64,000 bases of DNA from Neisseria dumasiana (GTDB lineage Bacteria; Pseudomonadota; Gammaproteobacteria; Burkholderiales; Neisseriaceae): the NCBI RefSeq assembly GCF_022870885.1, contig NZ_CP091509.1, positions 558,001-622,000 on the forward strand, in the 5' to 3' direction. Below are positions 54,667 through 63,186 of this stretch, piece by piece (within the stretch, counting starts at the first letter, position 1; every line of letters begins with the position of its first letter). The position numbers were made by a program, and so were the translations under genes. The notes under the pieces are model-generated. The model ran no database searches. It was not told where the DNA came from and was given only the letters and a program-made list of their open reading frames with translations.

Positions 54667-54852
54667 GATGTGTATTGCTTTTAAAAATAAAATGTTTCAA
54701 ACGCTTAGGCCGTCTGAAACATAAAACGGACAAGGTGCGGGATTATCCGCCTTTTCGTTTGAGAGGTCAATTTTGAACGGGCTGCGGGTTTTTCAGACGG
54801 CCTTATGCAAAGAACGGGGATGGGCCGTCTGAAATAAATCATTTCAAGATGT

Positions 54853-54871
54853 GTATTTTCTTGTAAAATAC
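54853..54871. promoter_or_regulatory. Inverted repeat in the promoter region of the amino-acid permease gene
   Basis: GTATTTT and AAAATAC flank CTTGT about 68 bp before the ATG at 54939. It overlaps a -10-like TAAAAT and could be a repressor operator. Confidence 0.35.
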
Positions 54872-54938
54872 TTCGTTTCGTCCGGCACCTGCGTGATGCC
54901 GGCTTTCTCTTTCGTTTGAATGGATTTAGAGCCGCAAC

Positions 54939-55688
54939 ATGAATTTTCGTTTCGACATTATCCTTGAATATCGCGAGATGTTCATTTACGGCACACTGAC
55001 CACGCTGGGGCTGACGGTGGCCGCTACTTTGGGCGGTACGGTTTTAGGCTTGTTCGGTGCTTTGGCACGGTTGACCCGTTTTGAAAAAGGCAATGTTTTT
55101 GCCCGCTTTTTCGCTTGGTTTTTACGCACCGTATCATTGGTGTATGTAACGCTGTTTCGCGGCACACCCCTATATGTGCAGATTTTTATCTGGTATTTCG
55201 TGTGGGCGGTTGCGTTAATCCACCCGACCGACGGCTGGCTCATCCGCGGTGATTTGGCGATTGAGCTGCGCCGCAATTACGGTGCTTTGATTGCAGGTGC
55301 TTTGGCGTTAACGGTGAATGCCGGCGCTTATATTACCGAGATTTTCCGCGCAGGTATCCAGTCTATCGACCGCGGGCAGATCGAAGCCGCACGCTCGCTC
55401 GGTTTGACTTATCCCCAAGCCATGCGTTATGTGATTTTGCCGCAGGCGTTGCGCCGTATGCTGCCGCCGTTGGCCAATGAGTTTATTACGCTGCTGAAAG
55501 ACAGCTCGCTGTTGTCGGCAATTGCCGTAACCGAATTGGCTTACGTTCAATCTACCATTTCCGGCCGATATTCGATTTACGATACGCCGCTTTATACTGT
55601 TGCGCTGATTTATTTGGTGATGACCATGTGTTTGGGTTGGCTGTTTGCGACTTTGGAAAAACGCTACAATACCGCAGGCCACCGTTAA
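54939..55688 (+). CDS. Polar amino-acid ABC transporter permease
   Basis: The 249-residue inner-membrane protein belongs to the His/Glu/Gln/Arg permease family (HEQRo). It has N-terminal TLTTLGLTVAATLGGTVLG, FRGTPLYVQIFIWYF, the coupling loop GQIEAARSLGLTYPQAMRYVILPQALRRMLPPLANEFITLLKDSSL and five to six membrane spans. It needs a periplasmic binding protein and an ATPase, but neither is adjacent: the next gene is convergent. So it is either an orphan or works with subunits encoded elsewhere. The exact substrate is not readable from the sequence. Confidence 0.88.
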   Translation: MNFRFDIILEYREMFIYGTLTTLGLTVAATLGGTVLGLFGALARLTRFEKGNVFARFFAWFLRTVSLVYVTLFRGTPLYVQIFIWYFVWAVALIHPTDGWLIRGDLAIELRRNYGALIAGALALTVNAGAYITEIFRAGIQSIDRGQIEAARSLGLTYPQAMRYVILPQALRRMLPPLANEFITLLKDSSLLSAIAVTELAYVQSTISGRYSIYDTPLYTVALIYLVMTMCLGWLFATLEKRYNTAGHR

Positions 55689-55724
55689 CGGTTTGCATAT
55701 TGCCCAACTGCATGAATACACTTG

Positions 55725-55774
55725 AAAAACCCGCTTGCAAAGCCCGATAAATAACGGTTTGGCAAGCGGGTTTT
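55725..55774. terminator. Bidirectional terminator between the permease and MliC-like genes
   Basis: AAAACCCGCTTGC pairs with GCAAGCGGGTTTT across a loop of about 22 nt. Confidence 0.82.
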
Positions 55775-55813
55775 GTTGTAAAGAGACGGTTGGCGAGTAA
55801 GGTTTTGCGCGGA

Positions 55814-56161
55814 TTAATCCACTTCGCGGTAAACCGTTACCTTGCCTTTGCGTTTCAGCGTGGCGCGGTCTTCCTGAACGTGCCAGCGGGTTGAGGCATT
55901 GCTGTATTCCACGCCTTTTGCCCAAGATTGAACCTGTTTGAGGGTTTCCGTGGTGTTGCCTTCGCGCAATTCAACCGTAAGCGGGCTGTGGTTGTTGTAA
56001 TACACGGCGGTCAGGTGTTTGCCTTTGTAGGATTTATAGTGGATGGTTTGGGATTCGGATTCGGCCACAACGGGCGCGGGGGCGTCGGGGCGCACGGCTT
56101 TTTGGGTGCCGCAGGCGGCGCAGCACAACAGGGAAAAAATCAGAAAATAACGTTTAATCAT
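55814..56161 (-). CDS. MliC-like lipoprotein (C-type lysozyme inhibitor family)
   Basis: The 115-residue lipoprotein has lipobox LLCCAAC (Cys17) and a small beta-rich domain. The pattern HLTAVYYNNHSPLTVELREGNTTETLKQVQSWAKGVEYSNASTRWHVQEDRATL fits the MliC/PliC fold, which blocks host lysozyme at the outer membrane. It lacks the cysteine usually found in the first strand (IHYKSYKG), so the family disulfide is absent and lysozyme inhibition is not certain. The start at 56161 gives a proper signal peptide; the longer frame does not. Confidence 0.75.
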   Translation of the reverse strand: MIKRYFLIFSLLCCAACGTQKAVRPDAPAPVVAESESQTIHYKSYKGKHLTAVYYNNHSPLTVELREGNTTETLKQVQSWAKGVEYSNASTRWHVQEDRATLKRKGKVTVYREVD

Positions 56162-56471
56162 AACTATGCAACCGGTAGAAATAACGGGTGCATTATAAAC
56201 GAAATGCCTGTCATATTTTCCGGATGTTGCGAAAAAGCCGAATATTATAAAAAGCCGAATATTATGATGTGCAGGCTTAAAAACGGGGTGTTGTTGTGAT
56301 TGGCGGTAAGCCCGAAACGGCGCGGCAGTCAAAAAGTTAATCTGCGCTACAAACCGTATGGCCAATTCACTGTTGCGGAAGGGGCGAAGCGATGCGGCAG
56401 GCGATGCACCCTAAAAAGACGCTTTGTTAAAAAAGCGTCTTTATATCCGGTTCGGGAGGGTGTGTTGCCGG
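56162..56471. other. Intergenic stretch with a 17-bp tandem repeat and a terminator
   Basis: No gene is seen in this 310-bp gap. AAAAAGCCGAATATTAT occurs twice in tandem (56232-56265). A terminator of the zinc-finger gene lies at 56415-56442 (AAAGACGCTTT with AAAGCGTCTTT). Confidence 0.6.
56415..56442 (-). terminator. Terminator of the zinc-finger gene
   Basis: AAAGACGCTTT and AAAGCGTCTTT form an 11-bp stem with a 6-nt loop; TTTTTAG follows on the minus strand. Confidence 0.8.
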
Positions 56472-56663
56472 TTAGTGGTGGCCTTTGATTTCGCCTTCCA
56501 GCCGGTAAATCGTGCCGCAGTAGGGGCATTCGACGGTGCCGTTAGATTGGATGGGCAGGAACACGCGCGGGTGGCCGTTCCATGTTTCGTTTTTCGGGCC
56601 GGAGCAATGCAGGGGCAGGTCGTGGGGCGTGATAACAATAGTAGTAGCGTTTTGGTTGCTCAT
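56472..56663 (-). CDS. Small zinc-finger domain protein (zf-CHCC family)
   Basis: The 63-residue protein has LPLHCSGPKNETWNGHPRVFLPI followed by GTVECPYCGTIYRL, that is a Cys, a His and a CxxC pair in the spacing of the zf-CHCC family, which in mitochondria includes the NDUFS6 subunit of complex I. The bacterial function is not established. AAAGGA lies 6 nt before the ATG at 56663, so the shorter start is preferred over the 78-codon frame. It is a single gene. Confidence 0.85.
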   Translation of the reverse strand: MSNQNATTIVITPHDLPLHCSGPKNETWNGHPRVFLPIQSNGTVECPYCGTIYRLEGEIKGHH

Positions 56664-57005
56664 GGGGTTTCCTTTTTTATCATGGGTGGCTGGCCGCCGC
56701 AGTAGCATGGGTTTGGTTTTTACCGCTGTAAACAGGGCGTATGGTACGGCATGCCCGCCTAATTTTAAAGTATCGGCAGCGGATTATCATCAAAACGTGT
56801 TAAAACCGTACACAATTGCGGCGGTGCGCAGATGCGCAGATAGGATGCCGGCTGTGAGGCCGTCTGAAAACAAAACGCCAACGGCCGTCGTTTGCTGCTT
56901 TCTTTGCTATAAGGGCGGCAAATCGTTTAAACTGTTGCCTCCGCACCGGCCGCTTCAGACGGCCTGCTGTTTTACCTCAAAAATAATCAGAATACGGAGC
57001 ATGTG
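56664..57005. other. Intergenic region between the zinc-finger gene and lapA
   Basis: 342 bp without a convincing gene. It contains two uptake sequences in opposite orientation, about 95 bp apart (56858-56870 and 56954-56965), too far for a hairpin terminator. The lapA promoter must be here but no clear consensus is visible. Confidence 0.5.
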
Positions 57006-57344
57006 ATGAAAATCATTTCCGGCATTATTAAAATACTTATTTTATTGGTATTTTTAGTACTCGCTTTAAGCAATACCCAAACCGTTCAGTTTTTCTACCT
57101 GCCTGCGCAACCGATCGAGCTGCCTTTGATTGTGGTGCTGTTCGGTGCTTTTGTGATCGGCGCCATATTCGGCCTGTTTGCCCTGTTCGGCCGTTTGATG
57201 ACTTTGCGCAGCGAAAACAACCGCCTGCGCAGCGAAGTGAAAAAATCCGCCCGCATAACCGAGCAGGATTTGGTTGTGCCCTCGGCGCCCGTATCTCCGG
57301 CTGCCCCCGCCGTATCTCCGCTGCCGTCTGAACGCAAGGAATAA
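57006..57344 (+). CDS. lapA: Lipopolysaccharide assembly protein A domain protein LapA
   Basis: LapA (YciS) is a small inner-membrane protein that works with LapB in controlling lipid A synthesis. The 112-residue product has two hydrophobic segments (about 5-20 and 39-60: IVVLFGAFVIGAIFGLFALFGRL) and a basic/charged cytoplasmic tail (RSENNRLRSEVKK) followed by a Pro-Ala-rich end. The ATG at 57006 is 6 nt from GGAG. lapB starts 6 nt after the stop, the same gene order as in enterobacteria. It is not related to the giant LapA adhesin of Pseudomonas. Confidence 0.9.
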   Translation: MKIISGIIKILILLVFLVLALSNTQTVQFFYLPAQPIELPLIVVLFGAFVIGAIFGLFALFGRLMTLRSENNRLRSEVKKSARITEQDLVVPSAPVSPAAPAVSPLPSERKE

Positions 57345-57350
57345 TCCGGC

Positions 57351-58520
57351 ATGGAAAACGAACTTTGGATTCTGCTGTTGCCGATCATCCTGCTGCCGGT
57401 GTTTTTTGCGATGGGCTGGTTTGCGGCACGGGTGGATATGAAAACCGTGCTGAAACAGGCTAAAACCGTGCCGGGCGGTTTTTACAAGAGTTTGGACGCA
57501 TTGGTCGACCGCAACAGCGGCAAAGCCGCACGCGAGCTGGCGGAGGTGATCGACCAGCAGCCGCAGTCTTACGATTTGAATCTCACTTTGGGCAAACTTT
57601 ACCGCCAGCGAGGCGAGAACGACAAAGCCATCAGCATGCACCAAGCGCTGCTCGAATCGCCCGATACCGTGGGTGAAAAACGCGAGCGGGTGTTGTTTGA
57701 ACTGGGGCAGAATTACCAAAGCGCGGGTTTGGTTGACCGTGCCGAACAGATTTTTCTCGGCCTGCAAAACGGCAACATGGCCAAAGAAGCGCGGCAGGTA
57801 TTGCTGAGTATTTACCAGCAAGACCGCGATTGGGAAAAAGCCATTGAAATGGCGCAGCTGTTAAGCCACGACGAGCAGACTTATCAGTTTGAAATCGCGC
57901 AGTTTTATTGCGAGTTGGCTCAAACCGCCCTGTTTAAGTGCGATTCCGATACCGCTTTGCATTACGTTGAAAAAGCACTGGATGCCAATAAAAAATGTAC
58001 CCGTGCCAATATGATTTTGGGCGACATTGAGCAGAAGCGCGGGCGTTATGAAGCCGCCATCGAAGCCTATACCGCGATTGAGAAGCAAAACCACGCTTAT
58101 TTGAGCATGGTGGGCGAGCGGCTCTACGATGCTTATGATGCGCTCGGACGGGCGCAGGAAGGGTTGAACGTGCTGATCGGCTATATGCACACCTTCCCCC
58201 AGCTTGATCTGATCAACGTGATTTATGAAAAATCGCTGCTGCTCAACGGCGAAAGCGAAGCCGCGCATACCGCAGTCGAACTGGTGCGCCAAAAGCCCGA
58301 TTTGAGCGGCGTGTACCGCTTGCTGGGTTTGCAGTTGAGCGAATTGAATCCGGCTTGGAAAGCCGATGCCGATATGATGCGTTCTGTGGTCGGCCGCCAG
58401 CTGCAAAAAGCCGTGATGTACCGCTGCCGCAACTGCCATTTCAAATCGCAAGTGTTTTTCTGGCATTGCCCGGCTTGCAACAAGTGGGAAACTTTTACCC
58501 CCAACCGTATCGAAGTGTAA
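57351..58520 (+). CDS. lapB: Lipopolysaccharide assembly protein LapB (TPR-rubredoxin)
   Basis: LapB (YciM) regulates lipopolysaccharide synthesis by directing LpxC for FtsH degradation in enterobacteria. The 389-residue protein has an N-terminal membrane anchor (about 4-21), a run of TPR motifs (about 40-340) and a C-terminal rubredoxin-like zinc/iron knuckle, YRCRNCHFKSQVFFWHCPACNKWETF, with two CxxC pairs. Length and domain order match the family. It is co-transcribed with lapA, and an uptake-sequence pair follows (58521-58562). Confidence 0.94.
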   Translation: MENELWILLLPIILLPVFFAMGWFAARVDMKTVLKQAKTVPGGFYKSLDALVDRNSGKAARELAEVIDQQPQSYDLNLTLGKLYRQRGENDKAISMHQALLESPDTVGEKRERVLFELGQNYQSAGLVDRAEQIFLGLQNGNMAKEARQVLLSIYQQDRDWEKAIEMAQLLSHDEQTYQFEIAQFYCELAQTALFKCDSDTALHYVEKALDANKKCTRANMILGDIEQKRGRYEAAIEAYTAIEKQNHAYLSMVGERLYDAYDALGRAQEGLNVLIGYMHTFPQLDLINVIYEKSLLLNGESEAAHTAVELVRQKPDLSGVYRLLGLQLSELNPAWKADADMMRSVVGRQLQKAVMYRCRNCHFKSQVFFWHCPACNKWETFTPNRIEV

Positions 58521-58562
58521 TTTTCAGACGGCCTCGACAGTATGCAGTCAGGCCGTCTGAAT
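58521..58562 (+). terminator. Uptake-sequence hairpin after lapB
   Basis: TTCAGACGGCCT and AGGCCGTCTGAA form a stem with a loop of about 15 nt. There is no T run beyond the second copy's AATTTTTT. Confidence 0.65.
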
Positions 58563-58598
58563 TTTTTATCAGCTTTTTAACGAAATACCGTTCTTGTT

Positions 58599-59090
58599 AT
58601 GTCTGAACATATTATCCATCTTGATGATTTGAACCCCGAAGATCCGGCAGGGTTTCTCTATACCTTGTCGGACGCTTACCTTGAATACAGCGAAACGCAC
58701 GGCATGGAAACGCTGAACGACGAGCAGCACACCTTGTTGGCCTATTGCTATCTCGACAGCCAAGTGCAGGAGGGCGGTTTTCTCCAACTGATTGCAGCAG
58801 GTTACGGCGAATATATTTTTATGAACCCGTTGGCCGACAGCCTGCGCCGTTGGCGGATCAAACCGACGCCGAAAATTATCGAAAAAGCCAAAGCCCTGTA
58901 TGTGGAACACGGCGCGGCTATTGAGCAGATGGCCGACGAAGAAGTGGCGTTGGAAGACATCCGCGCACAGTTCGGCATGTTTGAAGAATTGGACGGCGAT
59001 TACTACGAAGCCGCCGATGAAGATTTGGCCGCCGCTGCCTTATATGTGTTGGCGAACCGCGATAAGTTTATGGTAATCGGGCGGGAATGA
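58599..59090 (+). CDS. DMP19 family protein (DUF4375-like), possible DNA mimic
   Basis: The 163-residue acidic protein (many Asp and Glu, few basic residues) has the family segment LNDEQHTLLAYCYLDSQVQEGGFLQLIAAGYGEYIF and the acidic C-terminus FEELDGDYYEAADEDLAAAALYVL. DMP19 of Neisseria mimics DNA and binds the regulator NHTF, keeping it off its operator. The partner gene is not adjacent here. Classification rests on the acidic, helix-rich sequence and the QEGGFLQLI-type core. Confidence 0.78.
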   Translation: MSEHIIHLDDLNPEDPAGFLYTLSDAYLEYSETHGMETLNDEQHTLLAYCYLDSQVQEGGFLQLIAAGYGEYIFMNPLADSLRRWRIKPTPKIIEKAKALYVEHGAAIEQMADEEVALEDIRAQFGMFEELDGDYYEAADEDLAAAALYVLANRDKFMVIGRE

Positions 59091-59190
59091 TGCCGTCTGA
59101 AAAATTAATGGTGATGTTGTGAGGCAGTTAAACAGCAGCTTTGCGCTGTGAGTTTGTATTGCTGTTGAGTTTGTTTTTCCCCAAACTTCA

Positions 59191-59222
59191 AGGCCGTCTG
59201 AAAATTTCTTTTCAGACGGCCT
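59191..59222. terminator. Inverted uptake-sequence terminator before the NRAMP-like gene
   Basis: AGGCCGTCTGAAAA and TTTTCAGACGGCCT with a 4-nt loop; convergent genes on both sides. Confidence 0.85.
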
Positions 59223-59252
59223 GTTCATATACGCGGCTTGAGGAGATGGTTT

Positions 59253-60443
59253 TTAACCTGCCAGCGAGCCGATGTATTTGATTAAAGTCATGCCGCTTAA
59301 TACCGCCATGGCGATTACCACAATCAAACCGCACACCGTCATCCATTTCGGGTGTTTGTAGTCGCCGACAATATCGGAACGGTATGCGGCCAGCAGAATC
59401 AGGCCTAGGGAAATCGGCAGAATCAAGCCGTTGAGGGTGCCGACGAACACCAACACTTGGGCGGGGCGGCCGATTGTTGCCAGCACCAGCGTTGAAACCA
59501 GAATAAAGCCGATAATCCAAGCATTGCGGTTTTTTTCGATACGCGGGCTGAAGCCTGAAATAAACGATACCGAAGTATAGGCTGCACCGATAACGGAAGT
59601 TATCGAGGCCGCCCAAATCACCACGCCGAAAATCAGCAGCCCGGCATGGCCGGCAACATGTTCAAACGGTGTGGCGGCGGGGTTTTTCGGGTCTAACGTT
59701 ACGCCTTGGGATACCACGCCCAACACGGCGAGAAACAGGATAACCCGCATCACGGAAGCGATCAGAATGGCCGAAACCGAGCTGCGGTTGACTTCGGGTA
59801 ATGACGATTTGCCTTTAATGCCGGCATCGAGCAAACGGTGTGCGCCCGCAAAAGTGATGTAGCCGCCCACCGTGCCGCCCACTAAGGTAACAATTGCCAC
59901 CGCATCCAGTTTTACCGGCACAAAAGTACGCAGTGCCGCTTCGCCCAAAGGCGGCGATGCCCGCCATGCCACATAAAGCGTGAGAGCGATCATGATGAAG
60001 CCCATCACTTGGGCGAATCTGTCCATCGCTTTTCCCGCCTCCCTAAACAGAAAAATGCCGATGGCCACCGCGCCGCTGATAATCGCACCCATTTCGGGCG
60101 ATAGGCCGGTGAGAATATTGATGCCCAAACCTGCACCGCCGACGTTGCCGATGTTGAAAGCCAATCCGCCCATCACGATCAGCAGAGCCAAAAAATAGCC
60201 CGCACCGGGAAAAACACGGTTGGCAATGTCTTGGGCGCGTTGTTCGGATACGGCGATGATGCGCCAAATATTGAGCTGCGCGCCGATGTCGAGCAGTATC
60301 GACACCAAAATCACAAAGCCGAAACTGGCAAGCAGGCTTTGCGTAAACGTGGCCGTTTGGGTAAGAAAGCCCGGCCCCACAGCCGAGGTGGCCATCAAGA
60401 AAGCCGCGCCGATAAGGGTGTTGCGGCGGTTGTTGTTTGACAT
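59253..60443 (-). CDS. NRAMP-fold transporter of the 5-oxoprolinase operon (metal motifs absent)
   Basis: The 396-residue protein has about ten to eleven membrane helices and the NRAMP fold. It resembles the B. subtilis YcsG group, also encoded with pxp genes. The first helix reads ATSAVGPGFLTQTATF where metal transporters have DPGN, and the sixth reads GGTVGGYITFAGAHRLL where they have MPH. Both metal-binding motifs are therefore missing, and Mn/Fe transport is unlikely. As the last gene of pxpB-pxpC-pxpA, a role in bringing in 5-oxoproline or a related compound is a reasonable inference. The ATG at 60443 follows AGGAG. Confidence 0.87.
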   Translation of the reverse strand: MSNNNRRNTLIGAAFLMATSAVGPGFLTQTATFTQSLLASFGFVILVSILLDIGAQLNIWRIIAVSEQRAQDIANRVFPGAGYFLALLIVMGGLAFNIGNVGGAGLGINILTGLSPEMGAIISGAVAIGIFLFREAGKAMDRFAQVMGFIMIALTLYVAWRASPPLGEAALRTFVPVKLDAVAIVTLVGGTVGGYITFAGAHRLLDAGIKGKSSLPEVNRSSVSAILIASVMRVILFLAVLGVVSQGVTLDPKNPAATPFEHVAGHAGLLIFGVVIWAASITSVIGAAYTSVSFISGFSPRIEKNRNAWIIGFILVSTLVLATIGRPAQVLVFVGTLNGLILPISLGLILLAAYRSDIVGDYKHPKWMTVCGLIVVIAMAVLSGMTLIKYIGSLAG

Positions 60444-60691
60444 AGAGTTCTCCTGTTGTTGTTATATTTCCGCACCATTGCTGCGGGGTGCTTGCGGCAA
60501 TGTATGCGGTTAATGCTTTTATGGTTGGGATGTTTTGCGTTTGAAGTGCTGTTCGGTTTGATGGTGTGTATGGTGCGCAAACAACTTGCGGTGTTGTGCG
60601 CACTTTTTTGTTATGAATTGTCAAAAAAATGCAAGATACTTTAGCAAGACAGCAGATATTGTTATTAGTTCACTATCGGTATGGATTGTTT

Positions 60692-61429
60692 TCAGACGGC
60701 CTGTATGCCGATGCGGTTTGCTGTTAAGGCTTGGGTGATTTTGTCGGCAAACTCGAGCGCATGGGCGCCGTCTCCGTGCAGGCAGATGCTGTCGGCGCGC
60801 ACTTTAACCGTGCTGCCGTCCACCGCCGTTACCGTGCCTTCTTTAACCATTTGCAATACTTGGGCGATGGCTTCTTCGTCGCTGTCCACTTGGGCGTCGG
60901 GGCGTGTGCGCGGCACGAGCTTGCCGTCGGGCAGGTAGCGGCGGTCGGCAAATACTTCCGAAATCACTTCCAAACCGGCGGCTTGCCCGGCTTCGAGCAA
61001 CAGGCTGCCGGAGAGTGCCATCAGTTTCAGTTCGGGGTTGAAGCGGCGCACGGCGTCGGCCACGATGGCGGCCAGCGCGGCATCGGCGGCAGCTTGGTTA
61101 TACAAAGCACCGTGCGGTTTGACATAGGCCGTCTGAACGCCTGTCGCATCGCACAAAGCCTGCAATGCACCGAGCTGGTATTGCAGATAGGCGCGCAATT
61201 CCTGTTCGGGCAAAGTCATGTTGGTGCGGCCGAAATTTTCGCGGTCGGGATAACCCGGATGCGCACCGATGCGCACGCCGTATTGTTTGGCCCAAGCGAT
61301 GGCTTTCTGCATTTGAGCCGCATTGCCCGCATGGAGCGCACAAGCAATGTTGGCCGACGAAATGCGCTGCATCAGGGCGTGGTCGTTGCCGCAGCCTTCG
61401 GCTAAGTCGGCGTTTAAATCAACGTGCAT
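60692..61429 (-). CDS. pxpA: 5-oxoprolinase subunit PxpA (LamB/YcsF family)
   Basis: PxpA is a subunit of the ATP-dependent 5-oxoprolinase PxpABC, which opens pyroglutamate to glutamate. The 245-residue protein starts [14 protein letters not shown] and has [42 protein letters not shown] and the late [12 protein letters not shown], all family signatures. The ATG at 61429 is preferred over an upstream TTG. Its start overlaps the end of pxpC by 11 nt, and the NRAMP-like gene follows after about 250 nt. Confidence 0.95.
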   Translation of the reverse strand: MHVDLNADLAEGCGNDHALMQRISSANIACALHAGNAAQMQKAIAWAKQYGVRIGAHPGYPDRENFGRTNMTLPEQELRAYLQYQLGALQALCDATGVQTAYVKPHGALYNQAAADAALAAIVADAVRRFNPELKLMALSGSLLLEAGQAAGLEVISEVFADRRYLPDGKLVPRTRPDAQVDSDEEAIAQVLQMVKEGTVTAVDGSTVKVRADSICLHGDGAHALEFADKITQALTANRIGIQAV

Positions 61430-62348
61430 TTTCCGCAATCCTTTTGATTTGGTTGAGATAAATTTGGTTTTGTTTGAGCAGGTTGGCGGCGTCTTGCATG
61501 GAGGCCGTCTGAAAAAAGATTTTGCTGCCGAAGCGGATTTGTGCCAAACGCCCTAAGTCTGCGGCAACGACCGAGGCGATTTTGGGATAGCCGCCGGTGG
61601 TTTGTGCGTCGGCCATCAAGATAATCGGTTTGCCGCTCGGCGGTACTTGTATGGTGCCGAATTGGACGGCGTGGGAAAGCATTTCCAGCGGCTCGGCGGT
61701 GGTAAGTTCCGCGCCTTCAAAACGGTAGCCCATACGGTTGCTGTTGCTTTGCAGCGTCCATGCGTTTTGCCACAGCAGCGAGTGTGAATGCCGCGTAAAC
61801 GCAGCGTATTCGGAAGAAGGAACGGCACGGATGCGGTGCGACGGTGTGGGCGGAGCGATGCCGATGCGTTTGGCTTCGGCACCGCGGATGTTGAGCGGAA
61901 TGCTGTCGCCTTCCTGAAGCCTGCGGCCTTCGAAACCGCCGAAAGCCGCTCTTAAATCGGTGCTGCGCGAACCCAGCACTTCGGGCACGTTAAAGCCGCC
62001 GTATACGCACAAGTAGCCGTACATGCCCTGCACGGCACGCACGAGTTTCAGCGTTTGCCCGCGCCGTGCGGTATAACGCCAATAAGAATAAACCGGTTCG
62101 CCGTCGAGTTCGGCTTCGTACACTGCGCCGGTGATGCAGAACGGCGTATCGTGTTCAAAAGAAACGGTCAGCCCGCCGAGCGTGATTTCTACGGCTGCCG
62201 CATTTTCGGCATTGCACAGCAGCAGATTGCCCGCGCGCAGCGAAAGCGTATCCATCGCTCCGGCATGGCCGACGCCGAAACGCCGCAAACCGAAGCGGCC
62301 CAAGTCTTGAATATGTGCCAAAGCGGGCGCTTGGATAACATGCATCAT
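61419..62348 (-). CDS. pxpC: 5-oxoprolinase subunit PxpC (KipA-like)
   Basis: PxpC forms the carboxyltransferase-like part of 5-oxoprolinase with PxpB. The 309-residue protein has the biotin-dependent carboxylase-like blocks [61 protein letters not shown] and [18 protein letters not shown]. The start codon overlaps the pxpB stop (ATGA), so the two are translationally coupled. The uptake sequence at about 61503 encodes FQTAS. Confidence 0.94.
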   Translation of the reverse strand: MMHVIQAPALAHIQDLGRFGLRRFGVGHAGAMDTLSLRAGNLLLCNAENAAAVEITLGGLTVSFEHDTPFCITGAVYEAELDGEPVYSYWRYTARRGQTLKLVRAVQGMYGYLCVYGGFNVPEVLGSRSTDLRAAFGGFEGRRLQEGDSIPLNIRGAEAKRIGIAPPTPSHRIRAVPSSEYAAFTRHSHSLLWQNAWTLQSNSNRMGYRFEGAELTTAEPLEMLSHAVQFGTIQVPPSGKPIILMADAQTTGGYPKIASVVAADLGRLAQIRFGSKIFFQTASMQDAANLLKQNQIYLNQIKRIAENAR

Positions 62349-62995
62349 AGGCAAACCTTTTCGGCAACAAAACGCACCGTGTCTCCCGCCTGAAGCAGGG
62401 TGGGCGGGTATGAGGCCGTCTGAAACAAAGATATTTCCGTGCGCCCGATCAGCTGCCAGCCGCCGGGCGAGGCAAAAGGATACACGCCGGTTTGGCTGCC
62501 GCCTATGCCCACCGAGCCGGCAGGCACTTCGGTGCGCGGCACGGCGCGGCGCGGTGTGTGCAGATGTTCGGGCAGTCCGCCCAAATAGGGAAAGCCGGGT
62601 TGGAAACCCATCATAAACACAGTGTAAACCGGTTCGGTGTGGCGTCGGACGATTTCCTGCGGCGTGGTGCGGTGAAATGCGGCAACTTCATGCAGATCGG
62701 CACCGTATTCGCCGCCGTAACAAACGGGGATATCGATGTGGCGGCCTTTTTTCCGGCGGGCGGCGGTTGACTGCCATATCTCAAGCAAGATGTGCGTGCA
62801 TGCGGTCAGGTCTGCATCGGAGCGGAGAAATACCGTCAGATTGTTCATGCCGGTAACGGCCTCAGCCGTTTCGGGCAGATTTTGCACGGCATCGGCAAAT
62901 GCCCACAAACGCTGCTGTTTTTCCGGCGCGGCGGGCGGCGGCAGCACGCAAACCAATGCCGATTCGCTGATGGGAGTAATCTCGATGGCAGACAT
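62345..62995 (-). CDS. pxpB: 5-oxoprolinase subunit PxpB (KipI-like)
   Basis: PxpB is the KipI-like subunit of 5-oxoprolinase. The 216-residue protein has IPVCYGGEYGADL, VYTVFMMGFQPGFPYLGGLPEHLHTPRRAVPRTEVPAGSVGIGGSQTGVYPFASPGGWQLIG, the family core with its cyclophilin-like fold. It is the first gene of pxpB-pxpC-pxpA and the NRAMP-like gene. The name KipI reflects kinase inhibition in B. subtilis, but operon context favours the oxoprolinase role. An uptake sequence encodes FQTAS near the C-terminus. Confidence 0.94.
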   Translation of the reverse strand: MSAIEITPISESALVCVLPPPAAPEKQQRLWAFADAVQNLPETAEAVTGMNNLTVFLRSDADLTACTHILLEIWQSTAARRKKGRHIDIPVCYGGEYGADLHEVAAFHRTTPQEIVRRHTEPVYTVFMMGFQPGFPYLGGLPEHLHTPRRAVPRTEVPAGSVGIGGSQTGVYPFASPGGWQLIGRTEISLFQTASYPPTLLQAGDTVRFVAEKVCL

Positions 62996-63186
62996 GATTG
63001 GATTTGTAGCGTTTTGTTATCTTATGTAGTGATTTTATATTAATCTTTTCAATAAGTTTGTCAAGGCCGTCTGAAAAAACGCCGTTTAAGCCTTACAAAC
63101 ATAAAAAAAAGATGTATTTCGCAACAGTTTCTTTTAAAATATAGCAATTGCATAACCACAAGATTACAAGCTAAAAAAGGGAAAGC

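Noticed and set aside
57006..57344. Link between lapA here and the LapA-type adhesin
   Set aside because: The name is shared by chance; this is the small YciS-type lipopolysaccharide regulator next to lapB.
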